Positions 7,186-14,413 of a stretch of 17,625 nt of DNA are shown here, piece after piece (within the stretch, counting starts at the first letter, position 1; each line of letters opens with the position of its first letter). Under the pieces are notes generated by a model. That model ran no database searches and was not told the DNA's origin. It saw nothing but the letters and a program-made list of their open reading frames with translations. Where the stretch lies: assembly GCA_039934875.1 (NCBI GenBank), contig JBDTLH010000003.1, positions 1-17,625 on the forward strand. The letters run 5' to 3'. Source of the stretch: JBDTLH01 sp039934875. Its GTDB lineage: Bacteria; Acidobacteriota; Terriglobia; Terriglobales; Acidobacteriaceae. Position numbers and translations under genes: made by a program.

Positions 7186-7370
7186 CTTCTCCGAAATTTA
7201 CCGGCGTTATCGCGTATCAGGACAGGCCGTTTCCCCAGTTTTGGGAGTTGGCTGAAGTTACCGTGTCCTCTCCGCGCTGATGTGCGTTTCGATGACAAGT
7301 GATCACAGGCCAAACCTTGAAGTATAGGTGGAGCGAGCAGGTATCGGCAAGCGGGATGCCAATCCCGTGT

Positions 7371-7447
7371 AGATGCTCCAAGATAATGTCACCCCCTAAC
7401 TGCAACGACAAAATGTCACCCTCAGAGGATGGTGACCTTGAGTCAGA
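7371..7447. repeat. dispersed repeat copy A, with internal 27-base tandem (possible IS-end scar)
   Basis: AGATGCTCCA, a GATAATGTCAC block and the closing block GGATGGTGACCTTGAGTCAGA are shared, with few changes, with 11442-11491. Copy A contains 27 extra bases between the blocks, so AATGTCACC occurs twice (7385-7393 and 7412-7420). Paired TGTCAC motifs like these are reminiscent of the repeated ends of IS21-type elements, but no transposase is present. The rest of the 7186-7442 spacer holds no gene I can support. Confidence 0.6.
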
Positions 7448-7659
7448 TCGCCGGCAATTTACTTTCAGGATTTAGCGCGATGGATATGCCCACGCAGCCG
7501 GCTATTTGGTTCCCTACTGTTTCGGCGGAACCACGGGTGGTTGTAGAGGCGGCGGACTGAGTGGGTCCTTGGGCTGGAAACTGTCGCCCGTATGCACTTG
7601 CGAAAAGCAAGACCGCCGAGACAAATGTGGTGACCAGAAAATTGGTTAAACCGGCTTAT
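7443..7659 (-). pseudogene. decayed small exported protein ORF
   Basis: On the minus strand a good ribosome site, GGGAGGG, is followed 4 bases later by ATA AGC CGG TTT instead of an ATG. One base further on (an extra A in TTTAACC), the frame opens into TNFLVTTFVSAVLLFASAYG, a typical signal peptide. About 45 residues follow, including a lone Cys in IAGCVGISIALNPE, and the frame ends with TGA at 7443. A single start-codon change plus a one-base insertion would explain why no intact gene remains. No family is recognised. An overlapping frame starting at 7716 (MKALGTNLAHP) copies the first codons of the gene at 10485 but does not continue like it. Confidence 0.35.
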
Positions 7660-7710
7660 GAAACCCTCCCGCATTTTCCATTGCGGATGTGCAAGGTTAG
7701 TGCCCAGTGC

Positions 7711-7799
7711 TTTCATACGCTTCCTCCGCTCTCCCTGGGCTCCGCTGGAAGGGGCCGGGGTTGGTCCATGTTTCGCTCCTGCACATTTCGGAGGGGAAT
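7711..7799. repeat. dispersed repeat copy R1 (conserved ribosome site, leader ATG and MKA start)
   Basis: Read on the minus strand, this segment has ATTCCCCTCCG, then CAGGAGCGAAACATG (ATG at 7769), then TTCCAGCGG, then a purine-rich run and CGTATGAAAGC (ATG at 7716). The same blocks occur in the same order at 10480-10648, upstream of and into the start of the gene at 10485. R1 is 63 bases shorter between the two ATGs. In R1 the leader frame from 7769 ends with a TGA that overlaps the ATG at 7716. It lies just beyond the 3' end of the 7821-9029 gene. Confidence 0.6.
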
Positions 7800-7820
7800 C
7801 CGCGATAAGGTTGCAGATCT

Positions 7821-9029
7821 TCAGTGGCGTACTTGTACCCAGAAAGCCGCATAGCCTGACGGGCAGTGAGGATCAAACTCGTCAAACCGCCCACTGTCTG
7901 GTGAAACCGCCGAAACAAATTGGCCGCCGCTCGAAGTTGTCGCGGGATTGAACCTCTCGTATTGTCCTTGCCCGATCCAGTACTCCCAGCCCGGTTTTGC
8001 CACTGATTTGATGTAACTCGCCACCCGATATTTAAAGGTGTCCATCTTGCTCCCGGCTTCAGGTTTGCTCCATGAGCGATTGTTGGCAAGGTCCGCCGAC
8101 ACACACAACAGAGCGTTGAAGCTCGTGGGAGGCGTGATGAAGCCACCCGTTCCAATCGGATCGTCGGCAGGCGGGCTAGCCGGCGGAGGAGAAGGAGCGG
8201 TCGGGGGAGGAGGTGTGGCAGCGGGAGTGGCGGAAGGTGCGGGGCTTGTAGAACTGTCGCTGGGGATGCCGACTTCATCTCGACAAGCCGCCAGAGCTTC
8301 GCGACCATTCTTAATACCACGCCGGGCTTTGCAGTCGTCGAGTCGTTCCGCCAGTTCCCTTTCCTTCCCTTGCAGCTTGGTCCCATTAGAATCGACCAGG
8401 TCGCCATCCTTGTCTTGAAAGATCGACCGCCCGTCAGGCAGGACCACGGTGTTTTCGTCCATTTCCGCGATCTTCTTTACCACCTTGGTATCCTCGTCCT
8501 CCAGTGCTTTTATGATTTGCTGGTTACGGCGCTTTTCCTGATCCAGCTCGATGCTTAGACGGAAGAGCTTCACCTGGTCGGCATCGCTCTTGGTCGCCCA
8601 AATGGCTTTGGAATCAGCGTTGAGGAAACTGGTATAGAAATGGTCGAAAGCCGGATCCACCAGTCCCGTCATTTCATCGGCAAGAGTTTGATTGGGGTTC
8701 TCCGCCGCGCCCTTCTTGATCCTCAGGAGAATTGTCTTGGCCCCGGGCGATTCTTCGTCGGGGTGCTTCGTGTCTGGGGTAAAGAGTGCCTGGATCATAT
8801 TGGCCATCGCGCGACTTTCTTCAATCTCTTGGGCGCTCTTTGGCTTGCCGCCGCGATCAGTCTTCGACATCAGGTTCTTGATCGCATTGTCCACGCTGCC
8901 CATAATCGCCTGACGTTGCTGCGACTCGGACTGCTTGGCTAGCTCGGCGACCGTTTGCGAATTTGCCAGGGCGGCGCCAAACGCAAGCAGCCCCAGCAAC
9001 GCGACCAGCCTCAACACTTGTAGATTCAT
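7821..9029 (-). CDS. exported protein with helical domain, Pro-rich linker and C-terminal domain, unknown
   Basis: A 402-residue protein with a Sec signal peptide (hydrophobic core 6-21, cleavage near ALANS). Residues about 25-215 are predicted mostly helical and charged, with a coiled-coil-like stretch (RRNQQIIKALEDEDTKVVKK). A short DG-repeat segment follows (LPDGRSIFQDKDGDLVDSNG). Residues about 265-300 form a Pro/Ala/Ser-rich linker of the kind that spans peptidoglycan or joins domains. The last about 100 residues form a separate domain with two Cys and a Trp/Tyr-rich core (GWEYWIGQGQYERF). No family is recognised. It is the third of three same-strand exported genes, with 157 bases separating it from the one upstream. 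The spacing argues against tight translational coupling. Confidence 0.75.
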   Translation of the reverse strand: MNLQVLRLVALLGLLAFGAALANSQTVAELAKQSESQQRQAIMGSVDNAIKNLMSKTDRGGKPKSAQEIEESRAMANMIQALFTPDTKHPDEESPGAKTILLRIKKGAAENPNQTLADEMTGLVDPAFDHFYTSFLNADSKAIWATKSDADQVKLFRLSIELDQEKRRNQQIIKALEDEDTKVVKKIAEMDENTVVLPDGRSIFQDKDGDLVDSNGTKLQGKERELAERLDDCKARRGIKNGREALAACRDEVGIPSDSSTSPAPSATPAATPPPPTAPSPPPASPPADDPIGTGGFITPPTSFNALLCVSADLANNRSWSKPEAGSKMDTFKYRVASYIKSVAKPGWEYWIGQGQYERFNPATTSSGGQFVSAVSPDSGRFDEFDPHCPSGYAAFWVQVRH

Positions 9030-9186
9030 GCAGCCACCTCACTCAGATTGCTGGACCCTACAACTAGCATCTGTTCCTCACCCCCGGTGAATCTCGGGAA
9101 TTGTACTCTGAATTGGCCTCTATGAGACGGAAGGAAGGATTGGCTTGTCATCGGCCCTACTGTGGCTGGAAGTTTGGCTTGAAACA

Positions 9187-10485
9187 TCAATGCACCTTCC
9201 ACTGCGTGGACTCGACCACCCGGATGCTGCCCTTGGACACTTTCTGTCCGCAATAAGGCGACTCGACCTGCCCTGCGGCCTCCAGCGTCTTGCCGATCAG
9301 GGCAGAGAGATTCAGGCCGACTTTTTCCTTGAACAGGTCGGGGTATGGGGAGCAGACGACGAAGGTGGCATCGGGCGATTCCTTGAAGTAGATCGACACC
9401 CACTGCGGAGAGCTATTCTGGTCGACTTCCACGCGCGACACGGTGCCAACGACGGCGACGTTCTGCCCCATCCAGCGGGGATCGTAGGCGGCGGGAGACT
9501 GGGTCGTTCCGGCCCATCGCTGGCGGTTGTTCTCTTCTTCGCGCCGGACCATTTGCGCCGGAATCTTCGCGTCGCGGTTGCCGGCAGCGTCCGCGGCGAG
9601 GATCTGTTTCTGTTTCTGTTCTCTGGCCGCCTGCTGTTCCCGCGCGCGCTTCAAATCCGCTTCCGCCTTGTCGAGGGCCGCCTGCGCACGCTGCTTGCTC
9701 TGGGCATCCGCGGCGTCCATCACCGCTTTGAGCAATTTACCGAGGATCTTCATGCTTTGATCGGTGATTCCGTCAATGGGTGTCGCGGCGGCGTCCGCGG
9801 CGCTCTCCGTTCCCTGCGTTGCATGCATCTCCCGATCCGTCGCGCTGGGGTAGATGTTCAGGTAATAGTGCGTCGCTTCGCACTCGTAACTTCCGTCCTG
9901 AACGCCTGCCGCCGATGTCCGATAGCCGCAAAAGTGTGGTTGGGGGTTAAAGAACAGCGACGAAGTAAGAGGAAGGAGTGGGCCTTGTCCGAGATCCCGG
10001 CCTCGACCAGTTTGTTTCAGGGGGGCGCAATCGGTCGAAAAATCATCGTCGATGACGTAATAGGTCGTACCTCTCCGGGCGCACATGATCTTCGAGGCGC
10101 CTGTCAATATTTCGTGGTTTTGGAGCCACGCGGAAAACGTACCGAGATCGGGTACATGGGCGATGGTGCCCGATTCCCAGCCGGGCTTGGAATCAGTCAG
10201 ACCAAACGCAATATAGGAGGGATTTTCGTCCGGAATTTTGACGATTGTGCAGTTCCCAGGAGGCACGGTTGAGCCCTCCATGATCCAGTAATATTTATCG
10301 AAGCCCCGCAGGATGTCGTTGCCTCTGTTTGCCTCTACGACTTCGACCGCTACGGTGCCTTTGTTGCAGACGTACATATCCGATCCAATCAAGCGGTTTT
10401 CTTGAGCTTGCAAAGGCATAGCGGAGCCCAGGACGATCAACACCAGTGCGACTTGCAGTGGAAGTTTAGTACCGATCGCTTTCAT
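9187..10485 (-). CDS. exported three-part protein (DUF1036-like N-terminus, coiled coil, OB-fold-like C-terminus)
   Basis: A 432-residue protein with a Sec signal peptide (cleavage near PLQAQ). The first mature region carries VCNKGTVAVEVVEA and later PPGNCTIVKI. This spacing of a VCN turn and a PG-x-C resembles DUF1036-type secreted domains, a tentative match. Residues about 235-320 form a long Ala/Glu/Lys/Gln-rich coiled coil (RAQAALDKAEADLKRAREQQ). The C-terminal about 95 residues (GQNVAVVGTVSRVEV to GKTLEAAGQVE) have the strand pattern of a small OB fold. A GAGAG-type purine run precedes the ATG. Its 5' region and first codons (MKAIGTKL) are duplicated at 7716. The gene is alone between repeat-bearing spacers. 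The function is unknown. Confidence 0.75.
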   Translation of the reverse strand: MKAIGTKLPLQVALVLIVLGSAMPLQAQENRLIGSDMYVCNKGTVAVEVVEANRGNDILRGFDKYYWIMEGSTVPPGNCTIVKIPDENPSYIAFGLTDSKPGWESGTIAHVPDLGTFSAWLQNHEILTGASKIMCARRGTTYYVIDDDFSTDCAPLKQTGRGRDLGQGPLLPLTSSLFFNPQPHFCGYRTSAAGVQDGSYECEATHYYLNIYPSATDREMHATQGTESAADAAATPIDGITDQSMKILGKLLKAVMDAADAQSKQRAQAALDKAEADLKRAREQQAAREQKQKQILAADAAGNRDAKIPAQMVRREEENNRQRWAGTTQSPAAYDPRWMGQNVAVVGTVSRVEVDQNSSPQWVSIYFKESPDATFVVCSPYPDLFKEKVGLNLSALIGKTLEAAGQVESPYCGQKVSKGSIRVVESTQWKVH

Positions 10486-10739
10486 ACGTACTCTCTACTC
10501 TTCCCAGGTCCCGCTGGAACAGATCCAAGATGGATTCATCCACACTTTGGAAGCCAGTTACAGCATCCAGATTGTCGCAACAAGACCAGGAACCGGTTCA
10601 TGTTTCGCTCCTGTAGATTTCGGGGGCCTACGGATTGCGGAGGGGAATTTGCGACCAGAACGCAAGATCGTATGAACGGAAAAATCTTACTGCGTAAATC
10701 GTGCAGAGTCAATCATTTTCAGTCCGGCACTGGCAAATG
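10480..10739. repeat. dispersed repeat copy R2 in a 381-base spacer, with short leader ORF
   Basis: The spacer 10486-10866 has no substantial gene. It carries blocks shared with R1 (7711-7799): CATGTTTCGCTCCTG at 10599-10613, CGGAGGGGAAT at 10638-10648, and the start region at 10480-10520. It also carries a block shared with R3: 10702-10739 matches 11412-11446, including TTTCAGTCCGGC. On the minus strand the conserved CAGGAGCGAAACATG would start a 21-residue leader peptide (MNRFLVLLRQ..., ending at 10536), 50 bases before the gene at 10485. Whether it is translated is unknown. Confidence 0.55.
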
Positions 10740-10866
10740 CGCCTGTATTCATTTGCCTGAATCGAGTGGATCGAGCCCATAGCTTTAACGGAAAAACAAT
10801 CTGCGCCACAAACTCTTCTTTTCGGTTTCGCCGGCTCATCCAGCCACCTCCCATCCCGATCTGATT

Positions 10867-11277
10867 TCACTTCCCGGCCAACTTGGTCGCGGCCGCGCAT
10901 ACGTTCTCCGGAAATGTAAAGCGTTCTTCGATCAGGGCGGCGGTCTTGCCATCCTTGCCGAGCTTATAAGTAGAGATTGCGGCGCGAAGCGCTATGCCGC
11001 CTATTTCCGTCGTTACGATCCACCGGCTGCCGATATTCCAGACGAAGATGTAGCGTCGACGCTTATGCCCGTTCACGTATACGTCGGTCGTGTCAAACGG
11101 CTCACCCGGTAAAGCAATGTCGCCCGGCAAAGCGTCGCGCAAAGCAGGTGGCAACCCGGAGGGAAGAGCGACCTTGACGGCCCGCGGCGGCACAGGGCAG
11201 TCCGAAAGCGCTGCCTGCGCGGGCGTGGCAGATGCAGCCATCGCCAACGCGCATGCCATGGCGCAAATCCATTTCAT
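10867..11277 (-). CDS. small exported protein, function unknown
   Basis: A 136-residue protein with a strong signal peptide (MKWICAMACALAMAASATPAQA, cleavage after residue 22). The mature part of about 114 residues has a single early Cys (SDCPVPP), a Pro/Leu-rich stretch, then a likely beta-sheet core, FDTTDVYVNGHKRRRYIFVW followed by RWIVTTEIGG, and a second Cys near the end (ENVCAAATKL). The two Cys could form a disulfide in the periplasm. AAGGAG lies 9 bases before the ATG, giving a well-supported start. It is the first of three consecutive minus-strand exported genes. No family is recognised. Confidence 0.75.
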   Translation of the reverse strand: MKWICAMACALAMAASATPAQAALSDCPVPPRAVKVALPSGLPPALRDALPGDIALPGEPFDTTDVYVNGHKRRRYIFVWNIGSRWIVTTEIGGIALRAAISTYKLGKDGKTAALIEERFTFPENVCAAATKLAGK

Positions 11278-11354
11278 CGCTCGCTCTCCTTCCCGTGATC
11301 AAACCTAGCCCGCGATCATGATGTACAGCAGAACTTAGCCACAAACAATCATTC

Positions 11355-11491
11355 CGGAGGGGAATCTGCAACCAGTAGGCAAGCTCGACTGGATCATAGC
11401 CGGGTGAATCTTGCAGGGTCAACTGTTTCAGTCCGGCTTGCAGATGCTCCAGGATAATGTCACTCTCCAGGGATGGTGATCTTGAGTCAGA
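11355..11491. repeat. dispersed repeat copy R3
   Basis: This segment joins three blocks that are found apart elsewhere: CGGAGGGGAAT (11355-11365, as in R1 and R2), TTTCAGTCCGGC and its surroundings (11412-11446, as in R2), and AGATGCTCCAGGATAATGTC onward to GAGTCAGA (11442-11491, as in copy A without its 27 extra bases). It appears to be the most complete copy in the window. It lies between the small exported gene (11277) and the DUF72 gene, in a 280-base spacer with no other feature. Confidence 0.55.
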
Positions 11492-11557
11492 AGAAATGCG
11501 GTAGGCCATCTTCAGGGCGGCTGTCTAGAGTGTGTCTCGATCCGCATCCAAAGTTGA

Positions 11558-12301
11558 GTGACGAAGCGTGCGCCGGAACCGCGAATTGGAACGTCAGGAT
11601 GGAACTACAAGCACTGGGTGGGCAGGTATTATCCTGATAAAACCAGTGCGGCGAAGATGCTGGCGCGCTATATCGAGGACTTTGACACCGTCGAGCTGAA
11701 CAATTCGTTTTACAAGCTGCCCAAGCCGGAGACCATGCGGGCATGGCGGGGTGCGGTGCCCGAGACATTTGTATTCGCGCTGAAAGCCAGCCGCTACATT
11801 ACCCACAATTTGAAACTCAAGAATCCACAGAATGCGCTGGACAAATTCTTGCCCATCGCGGAGATGCTGGACAAGAAGCTGGGGCCGATTCTGTTTCAAT
11901 TACCTCCAAAGTGTAAGGTGAATGTCGAACGGCTGGACGAATTCTTATCGCTCATGCCGCGACATCATCGTTATGCGTTCGAGCTGCGAGAGCCGAGTTG
12001 GATGTGCGCTCCCGCCTATGACGTTTTGCGGAAATACAATGCCGCGCTGTGTATCTTCGAGATCGCGGGCTATCACGCTCCGCTGGAGCTGACGGCGGAC
12101 TGGACCTATGTGCGGCTGCACGGTCCGGGAGGCAAATATCAGGGCAACTATTCCGACCCAAGGTTGCAGCAGTGGGCGCGGCAGTTGCGGAAATGGCGGG
12201 GCAGTGGAGTCGCATCGTACCTTTACTTCGATAATGATGAGGCGGGCTACGCGGCGAAAAATGCGTTGCACTTGAAGCAGCTATTAACGGTGTGCAAGTA
12301 G
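11558..12301 (+). CDS. DUF72 (YecE-like) TIM-barrel protein
   Basis: A 247-residue protein of the DUF72/YecE family, a TIM-barrel fold whose biochemical role is not settled. Family signatures are RIGTSGWNYKHWVGRYYP at residues 9-26, the DFDTVELNNSFYKLP block, FVFALKASRYITH, LGPILFQLPP, the YAFELREPSW segment and YVRLHGPGGKYQGNYSDPRL. The late FDNDEAGYAAKNAL stretch is also typical. The length is normal for the family. The start is a GTG at 11558 with no convincing ribosome site, and the domain begins about 8 residues later, so the start cannot be much further in. It is transcribed alone, convergent with htpX. Confidence 0.93.
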   Translation: MTKRAPEPRIGTSGWNYKHWVGRYYPDKTSAAKMLARYIEDFDTVELNNSFYKLPKPETMRAWRGAVPETFVFALKASRYITHNLKLKNPQNALDKFLPIAEMLDKKLGPILFQLPPKCKVNVERLDEFLSLMPRHHRYAFELREPSWMCAPAYDVLRKYNAALCIFEIAGYHAPLELTADWTYVRLHGPGGKYQGNYSDPRLQQWARQLRKWRGSGVASYLYFDNDEAGYAAKNALHLKQLLTVCK

Positions 12302-12364
12302 AACATACGTGCCTCGGCTCGTTTTGAATCAATAGTCAATTGCGCCTCAAGTCTGCTCGGATAC

Positions 12365-13237
12365 TCAGTACACCTGCACACCCGCCATCGCCCGCAACCG
12401 CCGCACCCGCTCCGCCGTGGCGGGATGGGTGGAAAAGAGTTTGGAGAAGCCCTGCATGATTCCTCCGCCGTGCAGCGGATTCATGATGTAGAGGCTTGCC
12501 GTCGCGGGGGTTGCGGTCTGGTTGGGGATGCGCTGCGCGCCGACGTCGATGCGTTCGAGGGCAGAGGCGAGAGCATCGGGGTCGCGAGAGAGCTTGGCGC
12601 CCGATTCGTCGGCTTGAAATTCGCGCTGACGGGAGACCGCCATCTGCACCAGAAAAGCGGCTATTGGGGCGACGATGATCATGACGAGCTGGCTCAGACC
12701 GCCGCCGTCGCTCTCCCGGTCGCGCCCGCCATATCCGCCGAGTAACATGCCCCAACGCAACATGCTGGCGGTGTAGGAGATTAGCGTCGCGAGCATGGCG
12801 GCGATGGTGGCAATCAGGATATCGCGATTTTTGACGTGACTGATCTCATGCGCCAACACCCCGCGAAGCTGTCGCCGATCGAGCATCTGCAGGATGCCGG
12901 TGGTGACGGCGACGGCGGCGTGGGTGGGATTGCGTCCGGTGGCGAAGGCATTAGGTTGCGCCTCGTCGATCAGATAGATGGGCGGCATGGGGATACCCGC
13001 GTTGCCGGTGAGTTCGCGCACCATGTCATAGAGCCAGGGGGCCTCGTTTTCCGGCAGCGGGCGTGCCTTGTTCATGCGCAGCACGATCTTGTCCGACCAA
13101 AAGTAGGAGACGAAGTTCATGATGATGGCGATGGCGAGAAAAATCGGCAGATACGCGCCATGGCGAATGGTGCCGCCGATGGCGACGAAGATCGCGGTGA
13201 GCACTCCCAATAGCAGGATGGTTTTGATGGTGGTCAA
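12365..13237 (-). CDS. htpX: membrane zinc metalloprotease HtpX
   Basis: A complete 290-residue HtpX-type M48 peptidase, which degrades misfolded membrane proteins alongside FtsH. Two N-terminal transmembrane helices (about 5-23 and 29-46) precede the cytoplasmic-facing catalytic domain. The zinc motif is HEISH at 130-134, the third ligand lies in REFQADESGA near residue 209, and two more helices span about 140-160 and 185-205. The PNAFATGRNP and VAVTTGIL stretches are family hallmarks. The start is a TTG preceded by AGGAG at 5 bases, and no upstream ATG fits. TTG may lower expression. The gene is monocistronic and diverges from the nuclease gene across 156 bases. Confidence 0.97.
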   Translation of the reverse strand: MTTIKTILLLGVLTAIFVAIGGTIRHGAYLPIFLAIAIIMNFVSYFWSDKIVLRMNKARPLPENEAPWLYDMVRELTGNAGIPMPPIYLIDEAQPNAFATGRNPTHAAVAVTTGILQMLDRRQLRGVLAHEISHVKNRDILIATIAAMLATLISYTASMLRWGMLLGGYGGRDRESDGGGLSQLVMIIVAPIAAFLVQMAVSRQREFQADESGAKLSRDPDALASALERIDVGAQRIPNQTATPATASLYIMNPLHGGGIMQGFSKLFSTHPATAERVRRLRAMAGVQVY

Positions 13238-13393
13238 GATGGCTCCTGTCGAATAGCAACTGGCGATTGGCCGCTGGCGGCTAAAAGCTACCAGACACCA
13301 GCTTCCAGTTCTATGCTGGCATATTAGATTGTGCTACGAAGAGAAGGGTTCATGAGGTAAGCTGTTGCATCCCCCAATCATTATGAGGAAAGA

Positions 13394-14374
13394 ATGAGAT
13401 CGAAGCTGCAATGTCTGGCTGCCTTTGCGCTAGCCGGGTTGTTGTGCGTTCCTCCGGCAATCGGATGGGGAAATGAGGGCCACCTCTGGATCAACCGCGC
13501 GGCAGCACTGAACATGCCACTTGATTACCCCAAATTTATGCGTACGCCCGCAGCGGTGGAACAGATAGAGTACCTTGGCCCAGAGCCCGACCGTTGGCGT
13601 TCGGCCACCGAGCCATCGCTCAAGAACGCGCAGGAGCCGGAGCATTTTATCGATCTGGAGATGCTCGCTGGCTTTGAATCGGCGATGGGCCCGCTGCCGG
13701 TCAGGCGTTTCGACTACTACCATCAGTTGGCGGAATTCGCTCGGGGACAGGCGGAGAAAGGGAATCCGCAGGCAAAATTCCTCACCCCGGAGAAGATCGG
13801 TTTGCAGCCCTGGGCCACCGCCGAAATGTGGCAGCGGCTGATCGTCGCCTTTCGCGAATATCGCCAGCTAAAAGCCGAGCATAAGCCCACCGCGGGCGCG
13901 GAGCAAGCCGCAATCTTATACGCCGGAGTGCTGGGGCATTATGTGGGGGACGCGGCGAACCCCTTGCACACCACGGTCAGATACAACGGATGGACGGGGC
14001 GCAATCCGGAGGGATACACCACTTCGCACAAAATCCACTCGCAGTTTGAGTCGATCTATGTAAAAGACAATCTCAAGCCTGCTGAGGTGCGCATTGGACT
14101 TCATCGCGCCACCGCGCTCTATGACGATAATCAAGCGGCCGCGGGTGGATGGCAGGCAGAGTGGGACGACTACATCGATTACCTAAAACATTCGAACGAA
14201 TTAGTGGAACCGCTTTATAAGCTGGAAGAAGACGGTGGATTCGAGGGCAGGGGCACTCCCGAGGGCCATAAGTTTGTGGTTGATCGCCTGACCGCCGGCG
14301 CACAAATGCTCTCGGATATGTGGTACACGGCGTGGAAGCAGAGCGCGGTGGAGCTGGCGGCGCGGAAGCATTGA
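13394..14374 (+). CDS. exported S1/P1-type zinc nuclease (or related phospholipase C-fold enzyme)
   Basis: A 326-residue exported enzyme of the S1/P1 nuclease/zinc phospholipase C superfamily. A signal peptide (hydrophobic core 8-22) should be cut before Trp25, making Trp the first mature residue, as required for the trinuclear zinc site of this family. Further ligand candidates are His30 (WGNEGH), Asp66, His84 (EHFID), His182 and Asp186 in GHYVGDAANPLH, His192 and His215. The usual final Asp is replaced by Glu219 in HSQFES. S1/P1 enzymes cut single-stranded DNA and RNA outside the cytoplasm. AGGAAAG precedes the ATG closely. It is followed after 39 bases by the helicase gene on the same strand, so co-transcription is likely. 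Confidence 0.88.
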   Translation: MRSKLQCLAAFALAGLLCVPPAIGWGNEGHLWINRAAALNMPLDYPKFMRTPAAVEQIEYLGPEPDRWRSATEPSLKNAQEPEHFIDLEMLAGFESAMGPLPVRRFDYYHQLAEFARGQAEKGNPQAKFLTPEKIGLQPWATAEMWQRLIVAFREYRQLKAEHKPTAGAEQAAILYAGVLGHYVGDAANPLHTTVRYNGWTGRNPEGYTTSHKIHSQFESIYVKDNLKPAEVRIGLHRATALYDDNQAAAGGWQAEWDDYIDYLKHSNELVEPLYKLEEDGGFEGRGTPEGHKFVVDRLTAGAQMLSDMWYTAWKQSAVELAARKH

Positions 14375-14413
14375 TATAGGAGCATATGGATTCGCCCCCA
14401 GAACAGGGTCAAC

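Noticed and set aside
6001..7302. 433-residue open frame antisense to glutamate dehydrogenase
   Set aside because: It is a mirror of the GC-biased codons of gdhA, has no family resemblance, and lies over a gene with unmistakable motifs.
9145..10272. 375-residue plus-strand open frame
   Set aside because: It is antisense to the signal-peptide protein at 9187-10485. The translation is His/Arg/Gly-rich without domains, typical of a shadow frame.
11102..11509. 135-residue minus-strand frame through R3 and the start of the small exported gene
   Set aside because: It runs out of frame through the signal-peptide gene at 11277, and the part in R3 is not preserved as a frame in the other repeat copies.
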